A DNA stretch of 32,492 bases from Dialister sp. (GTDB lineage Bacteria > Bacillota > Negativicutes > Veillonellales > Dialisteraceae): NCBI GenBank assembly GCA_022722495.1, contig JAIJLI010000007.1, positions 1 through 32,492 of the forward strand. The letters run 5' to 3'. Below, piece after piece: positions 14,161-20,968 of the stretch (positions are counted from its first letter, which is position 1; every line of letters begins with the position of its first letter). Under the pieces are notes generated by a model, which had not been told where the DNA came from, made no database searches, and saw only the letters and a list, made by a program, of their open reading frames with translations. The translations under genes and the position numbers were made by a program.

Positions 14161-14387
14161 ACCGTCTTTTGTTTGTTTTCTAACAGCTTACTTCTCTTTA
14201 ATAGCAGAGAGTAAAGTAAGGTTTTTATTTTCCTGTCCAACCTATCGTTATTTTTTTTGACGAAAGTAGCAAAGGCAGTATTCACACCCTCATACAGCGG
14301 TTGGAAATGAGAATTGGTGATGAAGATAGCAGCCATACACTTCATCATATCCAACGAATATAAACGCTTCTTACTTAAATCGTTCAT
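14157..14387 (-). pseudogene. Acyltransferase_3 N-terminal stub
   Basis: A 76-codon frame whose first ~42 residues resemble the start of membrane acyltransferase_3 proteins (YSLDMMKCMAAIFITNSHFQ, then an EGVNTAFATF segment normally followed by the first periplasmic turn). After about 14262 the similarity ends and the frame becomes lysine-rich and unlike the family, running through the putative UpxY promoter. Full members have about 330-380 residues and ten membrane helices, so this is a remnant. It overlaps the end of the broken GT4 gene by 17 bases, the spacing of a former operon. Confidence 0.65.
14211..14240 (-). promoter_or_regulatory. Possible promoter of the UpxY gene
   Basis: On the minus strand TTG (14238-14240) is followed after 19 bases by TACTTTAC (14211-14218), a partial match to TAnnTTTG, 50 bases before the UpxY start. 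An imperfect hairpin (CTTACT...CTCT / AGAG...AGTAAG, 14187-14220) overlaps it and could fold in the leader RNA. Confidence 0.35.
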
Positions 14388-15083
14388 AGATATCTTCCAT
14401 TTTTTTATTTATACAATCAATATTAAAGGTAGTATGAGCCAACTCTAATGAAGCTTGAGCTATTTTTTCACGCAGAAAGGCATCACTAATCATTTTCTTT
14501 AATTGGCTTGACAACATATCTACATCACCCACAGGGAACACCAATGCATTCTCACCATCAATTACAATGTCAGGCAATCCACCTACAGGAGTAACCACAC
14601 AAGGTATGCCATAGACCCAGGCGTCAAGTACACCCATTGGGAAGCCCTCACCATCACTGGCAAGACATCAGCTCCTCTATGCCATATTCTTTTGCAATAG
14701 CTTTCGCCTTTTCTATTTCACCATTTCCTGTAAATACCACTTTCCATTCAGGATAAAAAGCAGCTATCTTAGCAAATCTACGAATCAAGTCAGCATATCC
14801 TTTCCGAGGTATCACAGTTCCTGCAAACAATATTTCTTTTTGCTTTAACTCAGGCTTAGGTTCTATCATTGGACAAGGATTATACAAGACTTCGATATGC
14901 TCTGTCAATCCCAAAGCATCCTTCATCCATCTGCGCCATTGCTCAGACAAAACCAACACAAGATCATCATCTTTCTCCTTGCAGACTGAGTCGTAGCTAC
15001 AGTATATGCACTATATCATACCACAGCACCTTAAATGCTCCAAACAAGGAGTACATCATTGCTGCACGCTTACCTTGTACCAT
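14371..15083 (-). pseudogene. Broken GT4 glycosyltransferase with two deletions and a frameshift
   Basis: Remains of a glycosyltransferase close to the intact enzyme at 15522-16562. Starting at 15083 a fragment ends WYDIVHIL then stop, matching the FYDIVHIHTSEP region of the intact enzyme. The next stretch from about 14960 (VLVLSEQWRRWMKDALGL, VLYNPCP, ILFAGTVIPRKGYADLI, VVFTGNGEIEKAKAIAKEYG) matches its middle after a deletion of roughly 40 residues. Near 14670 about 30 residues are missing and the frame shifts; the last piece from about 14650 reads SDGEGFPMGVLDAWVYG, then DIVIDGENALVFPVGDVDML, matching the C-terminal domain. No active enzyme can be made. It shows that a second related transferase operon once occupied this place. 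Confidence 0.8.
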
Positions 15084-15178
15084 AATTAGAATATTTAAAT
15101 TAACGATGCAAAGGTACGAAACTTTATTTAGGCGCACAATACGGCTTTCACCGAATACTTACTTTGAAATTATTTTGT

Positions 15179-15186
15179 TATCTTCG
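15179..15186 (+). promoter_or_regulatory. Putative -7 promoter element of small gene, copy 2
   Basis: TATCTTCG followed by CA, identical to the element in copy 1 and at the same distance (68 bases) from the start of the small gene. Conservation in both copies supports a functional role, but no good -33 TTG is visible. Confidence 0.4.
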
Positions 15187-15226
15187 CAGCCATAAACAGC
15201 GGGTTCCATCAGAATCCCATTATTTC

Positions 15227-15250
15227 ATGAACAAGAAACAACGGTTATGA
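15227..15250 (+). other. Leader ORF of 7 codons overlapping the small gene (copy 2)
   Basis: ATG AAC AAG AAA CAA CGG TTA TGA encodes MNKKQRL and overlaps the next start as ATGA, exactly as in copy 1. The two base changes alter two residues but keep the frame and the overlap. Confidence 0.45.
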
Positions 15251-15510
15251 CATACGATATTAATACTATATTTACGAAGTATAAGCAGCTTACGAAAAAG
15301 CAACGTCAGCAACTCCTTGCGACACTTCAGTCGCAAGGCATCAACATTGTGAAAATCGAAGCCTACGAATATTCAGATGCCCCAGGCATCAAACATCTAT
15401 TTTTCTATTTTGCAGAGGATAGCAAGAAAGCAATCCCCTACTTTATGCTAGATAGCGAAGTCTGGAAGAAATTCTGTAATAGTTTCGAATTTACCCAACC
15501 TAAAATATGA
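15247..15510 (+). CDS. Small protein of unknown function, copy 2 (87 aa)
   Basis: An 87-residue paralogue of the 3605-3856 product. Differences are mostly conservative: INTIFTKYKQ for INTIYTKYKQ, IVKIEAYEYSDAPG for IVEIEAYEYADAPG, and HLFFYFAEDSKKAIPYF for HLFFNFAEDSRKAIPYF. After SEVWKKF it has its own tail (CNSFEFTQPKI). It runs convergent to the GT4 gene whose stop is 12 bases further on. It is soluble by appearance, with a basic helix followed by an acidic, aromatic half. No family or function recognised. Because the two copies differ by several synonymous and conservative changes while keeping the frame, the protein appears to have been under selection. Confidence 0.72.
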   Translation: MTYDINTIFTKYKQLTKKQRQQLLATLQSQGINIVKIEAYEYSDAPGIKHLFFYFAEDSKKAIPYFMLDSEVWKKFCNSFEFTQPKI

Positions 15511-15521
15511 GAGACTCCTAA

Positions 15522-16562
15522 TTAGAGATTTTGATAAATGTTTCCCAACCTTTCTGTCACCTTTTCTACTGAGAATATTCCCTTGGCCAACTCATTGGAT
15601 TCAGAAGCAACAAGCTTTCTTAATTCCTCAGAAGACATCATCTTGTTCATCTGCTTGGCAAGAATATCTACATCACCAGGATTAAACAACAAACAATTCT
15701 TGCCATCTATTGCTATATCAGGTATGCCACCAACAGGAGTAGTAATCACTGGCAGCCCGTAAGCCCAGGCATCAAGTACTCCCATTGGAAAGCCCTCAGC
15801 ATAACTAGGAAGACAGAAGATGGAAGCCTCCTTAAAAGCCTTGTCTTTTTCCTCTCCTCTCACCCAACCTAAGAAAACTGTCTGCTTGGCAATACCTAGT
15901 TGTGAAGCCAAAGCCTTGCCCTCTTCGATTTCGCCATTTCCTGCAAGTACGATGCTCCAATCAAGATATCTATCTGCAATCTGAGCAAAAGCCTTGATCA
16001 TATCAGCATATCCCTTGCGTGCATTTACTGTACCAGCATATAAAATCTGTTTTCTTTTCGGATAGACTTTGTTAGAAACTTCTGTCGTACAAGGATTATA
16101 AAGCACTTTTACTTTATTATCTTTAAACCCGAAAGTTCGACACAGTTCATCCTGCCAATACTTTGACAGAACCAATACAACATCTGCCTTACCAAAAAGA
16201 TAGCGATACACATTCTGATACTTACTCTTGATTGTTGTATCTACAGAGAAAGAATGGAAATGAACTATGACTTTCTTCCCCAGCAATTTCGATACTGCCA
16301 TAAACAACACCTTACGCAATGCAGAAGGCGGCTCACTTGTATGAATATGAACAATATCGTAGAAAGGCACACACAATAGGAACTGCAAAAAGCCTTTCAA
16401 GAGATATGATAATTTGGTAAAAGCCCCACCATCCCTATGAGTTTCAATCCATTTACAATGAAATTTATCCCACAATGGACTGTTCTCATATGCCTTTACT
16501 ACAGAAGTTATACCACCACGAGTTTTTCTCGAAGTAGCTATAACTAAAACTTTTGAATTCAT
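15522..16562 (-). CDS. GT4 family glycosyltransferase
   Basis: A 346-residue intact retaining glycosyltransferase, cytoplasmic or membrane-associated, adding a sugar to a lipid-linked repeat unit. N-terminal acceptor domain: KVLVIATSRKTRGGITSVV, then FYDIVHIHTSEPPSALRK. Hinge and donor domain: VLVLSKYWQDEL, VLYNPCTTE, ILYAGTVNARKGYADMIKAF, VLAGNGEIEEGKALA, then FCLPSYAEGFPMGVLDAWAYG. In the last, the usual E-x7-E donor motif reads E-x7-D, as also in the nearby pseudogene, so this is likely a subfamily trait. VTTPVGG-like and GDVDILAKQM segments complete it. It ends the intact polysaccharide cluster and lies just downstream of the Kiwa-like genes. Donor sugar cannot be assigned. Confidence 0.88.
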   Translation of the reverse strand: MNSKVLVIATSRKTRGGITSVVKAYENSPLWDKFHCKWIETHRDGGAFTKLSYLLKGFLQFLLCVPFYDIVHIHTSEPPSALRKVLFMAVSKLLGKKVIVHFHSFSVDTTIKSKYQNVYRYLFGKADVVLVLSKYWQDELCRTFGFKDNKVKVLYNPCTTEVSNKVYPKRKQILYAGTVNARKGYADMIKAFAQIADRYLDWSIVLAGNGEIEEGKALASQLGIAKQTVFLGWVRGEEKDKAFKEASIFCLPSYAEGFPMGVLDAWAYGLPVITTPVGGIPDIAIDGKNCLLFNPGDVDILAKQMNKMMSSEELRKLVASESNELAKGIFSVEKVTERLGNIYQNL

Positions 16563-16567
16563 AGGCT

Positions 16568-17446
16568 TTAATCTCTAACAACAGTAACAGAATTAGCAAT
16601 TCTCTTCTCACCATCAATCTCCGTAGTATAATATCTTTGATTCATACCATTTAAAAGTTCTGTTAGTTCTTTCTCACTGTTGATATTAAACATCTGGGTA
16701 TCTTCATCAAACAACGTTGGACAATACTTACCTACATACGATGGTAATAGTTGTTTTTTTCCTTCCGAAAAAGATTCATACTTCATCAATGCTTCCTTGA
16801 TTTTTCTTCTGTTAGGGATTCTGACCTTATCTATTCCGAAATCAGCCCCTATATTAATCATTTCCATATCAAATAAAGTTTGAACTTCTTCGTCTGTAGC
16901 TTCATTATACAATTCATTGATACCATTAAATATAGAAGTAATACTGCTTAAATTACGAAAATACAGCTTATTTTCAGCCTTTATATAATAACAATCTGGT
17001 AAATTCTTAAGAACCAATATATTCTCATTATTTACAAGACTCGCTTGGTCGGTGTTTGTAACACCCGCAATACCTAAATCAATAGGACCAAAAGAAATAA
17101 ACTTTTGCTTAGATAATAAAAGTGAAGATGTTACATTTTGAAAAATATAAATCACATTGCCCTCTTCATCTTCCTGAATAGAAATTACGTATGCAATCTT
17201 TCTATAAAGATGTTTGGACAAATTAGAGTATGCGGTTGCATCAAAATTGCTTTTCAATACATCCAAACAATATGATTTGGTACTAAATTCATCCACTACA
17301 AACCATTCTCCATCTTGCAACTTATAATCATCATCGTATGCTCGAGCATTACTAAAATCAGGTACGCAATCAAAAACTGTTTCGTCTGATAAAACCATAG
17401 ATAGCCCACCATTTCTTCCCTTTATTTTTGCCAATAAATAATCCAT
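16568..17446 (-). CDS. kwaB: KwaB-like (DUF4868) protein of a Kiwa-type defence system
   Basis: A 292-residue soluble protein with features of the DUF4868/KwaB family. The N-terminal half has mixed strands (AKIKGRNGGLSMVLSD, YRKIAYVISIQEDEEGNVIYIFQNV). The C-terminal half contains FRNLSSITSIFNGI, a NRRKIKEALMKYESF helix, and the closing FNINSEKELTELLNGMNQRYYTTEI, which fits the usual end of the family, where a strand and a helix precede a short variable tail. It starts 3 bases after a small four-helix membrane protein ends, the gene order of Kiwa (kwaA then kwaB). In Kiwa the membrane KwaA senses infection and KwaB acts on phage DNA. I assign it from context plus motifs; sequence identity to known KwaB may be low. 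Confidence 0.7.
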   Translation of the reverse strand: MDYLLAKIKGRNGGLSMVLSDETVFDCVPDFSNARAYDDDYKLQDGEWFVVDEFSTKSYCLDVLKSNFDATAYSNLSKHLYRKIAYVISIQEDEEGNVIYIFQNVTSSLLLSKQKFISFGPIDLGIAGVTNTDQASLVNNENILVLKNLPDCYYIKAENKLYFRNLSSITSIFNGINELYNEATDEEVQTLFDMEMINIGADFGIDKVRIPNRRKIKEALMKYESFSEGKKQLLPSYVGKYCPTLFDEDTQMFNINSEKELTELLNGMNQRYYTTEIDGEKRIANSVTVVRD

Positions 17447-17449
17447 ATA

Positions 17450-18019
17450 CTAATCATCATTTAAATCAATAAAACTAAAATCATTAATTTTCTTCAGCCT
17501 TGTAAAATTCTTCTTATGTCCTAATTGAAAAATATACTTACTCATTACCAATATCTTAGAGCCACTTTTCATTTCAACATAATAGAAACGATACTGAAAA
17601 ATATAGAAGAGAGGATTATACAAATACATTTCTGAACATAGACAAAAGATACCTAGTGCTACATACACGAAAAACAAAGATGTCCAATTGTTAATACTCA
17701 ACCCTAAGAACACGTATGCAAAAAATGTAGGAAGGAAGCTTTCACTTGCTGGATATATTTTGTCAATGTTCTCAGACTTAACCTCTATACTATCTTTTAG
17801 TAACGGAACCCACAACAGCATCAATTTACTTGTAACCAAAACCATCAAAAAATAAACTATATATGAAATCCAATTAGGCAAATCAGGCAATGCCACTTGG
17901 TCACTTTCGATTCCTAAGTTTTTCAATATTGTGCCAATTGTTATAGAATGATTAAGAAGATAGATGAATATGAGCAAAAGATACGATTGCAATATAAAAA
18001 CAAGCCTAAATAAACCCAT
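17450..18019 (-). CDS. kwaA: KwaA-like membrane protein of a Kiwa-type defence system
   Basis: A 189-residue membrane protein with about four helices: LFRLVFILQSYLLLIFIYLL, WISYIVYFLMVLVTSKLMLL, FFAYVFLGLSINNWTSLFF and VYVALGIFCLCSEM. The cytoplasmic tail begins YNPLFYIFQYRFYYVEMKSG and continues with strand-like KILVMSKYIFQLG. KwaA proteins are of similar size, have four membrane helices and end in a comparable NP.....YRFY segment. The start at 18019 has a good AAGGAGG ribosome-binding sequence, lying in the last codons of the small upstream gene. Kiwa is reported to work at the membrane against phage entry and replication. The KwaB-like gene follows after 3 bases. Other small four-helix membrane partners cannot be fully excluded. 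Confidence 0.68.
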   Translation of the reverse strand: MGLFRLVFILQSYLLLIFIYLLNHSITIGTILKNLGIESDQVALPDLPNWISYIVYFLMVLVTSKLMLLWVPLLKDSIEVKSENIDKIYPASESFLPTFFAYVFLGLSINNWTSLFFVYVALGIFCLCSEMYLYNPLFYIFQYRFYYVEMKSGSKILVMSKYIFQLGHKKNFTRLKKINDFSFIDLNDD

Positions 18020-18021
18020 AT

Positions 18022-18351
18022 CTATACCTCCTTATGCTTCTCGTCTTCTAATTTTTCTATTTTATCTTTAACTTTCTGTATATATCCTGGCATATCGCTA
18101 TCTACAAAATTGATAAAATCCTCAAATTGGAATTGGTTTCCATCATAGACAGCAGCCAAAACATAAGGATTTTCTGTCAAGGTTTTCTCTAGATAGTTCG
18201 CATGAGAATACATATTATGTTTAGCATGCTCCCTATCTTTCTTTAACCGGGAATAATTTGACTTGTCTCTTTCCTCTAGGTACATTTTATAATGTCCCTC
18301 TAATACGGGGAGAGCTCTTTTTAAAATTTCTAATTCAGATAACTCTATCAT
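18022..18351 (-). CDS. Small coiled-coil protein preceding the Kiwa-like pair
   Basis: A 109-residue, highly charged, helical protein (MIELSELEILKRALPVLEGH, then YLEERDKSNYSRLKKDREHA, later QKVKDKIEKLEDEKHKEV). No membrane segment or signal. It has a short central hydrophobic part (ENPYVLAAVYDGNQFQFEDF). It stops 2 bases before the KwaA-like start and contains that gene's ribosome-binding site, so translation is probably coupled. Standard Kiwa is described as two genes, so this may be an accessory regulator or sensor. No family recognised. Four bases separate it from the acetyltransferase gene upstream, so the whole module is embedded in the polysaccharide operon. Confidence 0.6.
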   Translation of the reverse strand: MIELSELEILKRALPVLEGHYKMYLEERDKSNYSRLKKDREHAKHNMYSHANYLEKTLTENPYVLAAVYDGNQFQFEDFINFVDSDMPGYIQKVKDKIEKLEDEKHKEV

Positions 18352-18355
18352 ATTC

Positions 18356-18916
18356 TTAAATATTTAAAATTCTCTCATGTTTCTCTATTTCTGCAGGAGT
18401 AAATCTCATCTTCACCACTTTTGCAGGAACACCGGCAATGATTGAATATGGAGGACATGATTTAGTAACCACAGCCCCTGCAGCAACAACAGAACCTCTT
18501 CCTATCGTTACACCTTTAAGTATAGTAACATTAGCACCTGTCCATACGCCGTCTTCTATAACAACAGCAGCATCGTTCTCAGGCAATTTGTCATTGGAAT
18601 CCATGATGTATTTACCAACAACATCTATACGATGATCACCAGTAATAATTGTAGGACGAGGACCAAAGATAACTTTCTTGCCAATAATCAAAGGTGCCTC
18701 TGTACAATAGAAGACACTACCTTTTGGTATACTAGAATAATCACCAACACTCAGATTCCACAAACCTTTAAAGTCAGAGCTAGAAGGACGAAGATAGACA
18801 TGCTTTCCACAACACTTCATAGCACCTTTATAAAAATAAGATAAAACTTTATCATAAAGATAGGAAGGTATCTGGCTTAACCTTGCCCCCCCATAATACC
18901 AAAAATTGTGTTTCAT
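18356..18916 (-). CDS. Hexapeptide-repeat acetyltransferase (WcaF/MaaT-like)
   Basis: A 186-residue left-handed beta-helix O-acetyltransferase. After an N-terminal membrane-facing helix (SYLYDKVLSYFYKGAM), repeats follow: HVYLRPSSSDFKGLWNLSVG, IGKKVIFGPRPTIITGDH, VVIEDGVWTGANVTILKGV, IGRGSVVAAGAVVTKS, then the typical ending YSIIAGVPAKVVK. GDHRIDV matches the catalytic-histidine turn of capsule and galactoside acetyltransferases. It would acetylate a hydroxyl or amino group on a sugar of the repeat unit, using acetyl-CoA. Upstream is a 60-base gap to a GT4 gene; downstream is the Kiwa-like module. Confidence 0.85.
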   Translation of the reverse strand: MKHNFWYYGGARLSQIPSYLYDKVLSYFYKGAMKCCGKHVYLRPSSSDFKGLWNLSVGDYSSIPKGSVFYCTEAPLIIGKKVIFGPRPTIITGDHRIDVVGKYIMDSNDKLPENDAAVVIEDGVWTGANVTILKGVTIGRGSVVAAGAVVTKSCPPYSIIAGVPAKVVKMRFTPAEIEKHERILNI

Positions 18917-18976
18917 AATTATATATTTCTTCCTAAATTATTGTATTTCATTAATTCTTATTTGTATATGCAAACA

Positions 18977-20020
18977 TTAACACAATATTTTTTTATATTC
19001 CTCTACATATCTTTGTGCAGTCACTTTTATATCAAAATTTGCATATATATAAGAAAGTCCTTTGTCAACGTCAACACTAATAATACCTTTATAAAAATCA
19101 TGCATCTTATCAGCAAGTCCCTTTGCATCGCCCGTTTTAAATGACAAGCCCAAACGACCGCCATCAAGCACCTCCAAAGAACCTGCTTGATCACTTGTTA
19201 TTACAGGCAAACGGGCTGCCATTGCTTCAGCAATCGTCAATCCAAAGCCTTCTGATAAAGAAGGCTGAATAAACAAGTCATAATCACAAAGATGAGAATA
19301 TATATATATTCTGTCACGCATACCCAAAAATGAGACTATACCAGACAATCCATATTCTTTAACCATATTCTCTAGTATTGGTCTGTTAGCACCATCCCCT
19401 ATAAATGTCATTGTGATACCTTTAACATTCCATTCTTTCAGTATTCTTAAAGCCTCAATGACTACTTGCTGTCCTTTCTCAACATCAAGTCTGCCAACTT
19501 CAATAATATTAAGGATGTTTCCTGGCATCCAGTCTTTTTCTTTCTTTTTAATTAAATCTGGATGTATGCCATTATATACGAGTTTAGCAGGCACACTATA
19601 ATTTTGCATCTTTAAACATGCAGCCTTACTGATACCATAACAAGAATCGATTAGATTAAATTGTTTTGCACCGTTAGAGTCATCCATGACATTATGTTTG
19701 GTATAAACTAATTTTGCTTTGCCACGCCATCGAAGCAATGTTCTTAGTTTATCATCATGAGTATGAATGATATCAGGATGAATTTTATGTAGCAACCAGT
19801 TTGCCTTCAAAAAATACCATGGATTTTTACTACCTTCAGGTCGACCACAATAATATATTTTTACACGTGAATCTATTTTGTCTAACAAAACCTTGTTAAA
19901 CTTATCATTTATCACAAGAAGAGATACCTCGTTAGTCTTAATTTGCTCATTAATGATATCTACTAACATTGTTTCTGTACCACCTGTTATAAATGAGAAT
20001 TGAACATGAAGAATATGCAT
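18977..20020 (-). CDS. GT4 family glycosyltransferase
   Basis: A 347-residue retaining glycosyltransferase with both Rossmann-like domains. The start MHILHVQFSFITGGTETML carries the GG(T) acceptor-side loop typical of GT4. Further blocks are DIIHTHDDKLRTLLRW, KLVYTKHNVMDDS, NGIHPDLIKKKE, IIEVGRLDVEKGQQVVIEAL, TFIGDGANRPILE, and the donor-binding SEGFGLTIAEAMAARLPVI with E-x7-E. Its stop lies 1 base past the end region of the propeller gene, so the two are co-transcribed (the upstream gene ends at 20022). Donor and acceptor sugars are not assignable. Confidence 0.9.
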   Translation of the reverse strand: MHILHVQFSFITGGTETMLVDIINEQIKTNEVSLLVINDKFNKVLLDKIDSRVKIYYCGRPEGSKNPWYFLKANWLLHKIHPDIIHTHDDKLRTLLRWRGKAKLVYTKHNVMDDSNGAKQFNLIDSCYGISKAACLKMQNYSVPAKLVYNGIHPDLIKKKEKDWMPGNILNIIEVGRLDVEKGQQVVIEALRILKEWNVKGITMTFIGDGANRPILENMVKEYGLSGIVSFLGMRDRIYIYSHLCDYDLFIQPSLSEGFGLTIAEAMAARLPVITSDQAGSLEVLDGGRLGLSFKTGDAKGLADKMHDFYKGIISVDVDKGLSYIYANFDIKVTAQRYVEEYKKILC

Positions 20021-20021
20021 A

Positions 20022-20936
20022 TTAATCGAATATTACAGGAGATTTTAAGCCAACTTTAACAGCTAACTTTATCATATTATTCCAAAAACGACCTAGAAGA
20101 TTATGCCTATAACCTTTAACATCTATAACAGCCATTTCTTTATATACATTAAACGTATGGGCACCGATATTGTATTTCGGATGAGTTGAATGATAACGAT
20201 AAATCTCTTCAAAATGGAACTCACCATTATCATCAATACAAACCTGTTGGAAAACTATAGCATGACCATAAACATCATATGATTCCTGTGCAGGACGAAT
20301 TAGCTTATCGTTATACATGAATAACTGTCCTGCATTTCGTCCGATATGCTCAGAAAACTTAACCAACTGTGTTTGCTCATAAGGTCCCTCTATTTTTTCT
20401 GCAACTTTTATTTCCAGAGTATCTCCATTTGGGTGAGGAATAGAAGTCGTAAACATATACCATTTCCCTTGATATTCATTCAAAGTAGTATCTGTCAATT
20501 CTTCCAAACAAAGAGCCTTCAATTTTATCAGCTTTTCTGCTTTTCGATCATACTCATATAAATCATGTTCCCCTGACTGATGATTCTCAGGACAGACATA
20601 AACTTTATCCCCGTTTCGATAAATAGCAGGAAATGATAAATGGGTAGTCAAATCTAAGATAATATTACAATCAATTACTTCCCATTTAACTCTATCAACA
20701 ACAAGATGAGCAATTCGTCCTCTATGGAGTGAATAATCAAATTCTTCTACTAATAGATGGATTTCCTTTTCATTAAAATCTAATATAAAAGGATCCGCAA
20801 ACCACTTCTTACCTTGATATTTACCATTGCTAATCCAATGTATCTGATTATTTTTCAAATCATCAAATCCATGAAGGCAAATACCTAAATGCCATTCATC
20901 TTCCTTGATATTTTCTTTAAAATGTAAATTAGACAT
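20022..20936 (-). CDS. GINT1-N-like beta-propeller protein of the polysaccharide cluster
   Basis: A 304-residue soluble protein resembling the N-terminal domain of glucosamine inositolphosphorylceramide transferase 1 (GINT1-N), a five-bladed propeller related to GH43 folds. Recognisable parts: WHLGICLHGF, KKWFADPFILDFNEKEIHLL, VEEFDYSLHRGRIAHL, SFPAIYRNGDKVYVCPENHQ, LNEYQGKWYMFTTS, HIGRNAGQLF and RPAQESYDVYGHAI. The ADPF, EE, and RPAQ positions match the conserved acidic and basic residues around the propeller centre. In bacteria such proteins appear beside sugar-modifying genes, sometimes fused to formyl- or glycosyltransferases. Whether it is catalytic or sugar-binding here is unknown. Confidence 0.65.
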   Translation of the reverse strand: MSNLHFKENIKEDEWHLGICLHGFDDLKNNQIHWISNGKYQGKKWFADPFILDFNEKEIHLLVEEFDYSLHRGRIAHLVVDRVKWEVIDCNIILDLTTHLSFPAIYRNGDKVYVCPENHQSGEHDLYEYDRKAEKLIKLKALCLEELTDTTLNEYQGKWYMFTTSIPHPNGDTLEIKVAEKIEGPYEQTQLVKFSEHIGRNAGQLFMYNDKLIRPAQESYDVYGHAIVFQQVCIDDNGEFHFEEIYRYHSTHPKYNIGAHTFNVYKEMAVIDVKGYRHNLLGRFWNNMIKLAVKVGLKSPVIFD

Positions 20937-20968
20937 TTGTTACTTTAAATTAGTAATTCATTGAAAAT

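Larger units (their letters stand above)
15163..15470 (+). repeat. Duplicated small-gene cassette, copy 2
   Basis: The partner of 3521-3828, same orientation and length, with about 19 differences by eye. It is placed between the start of a broken GT4 gene and the end of an intact GT4 gene. The matching block begins at TTTGAAATTATTTTG and ends in the codons for SEVW, after which the two proteins have unrelated C-termini. Confidence 0.9.
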
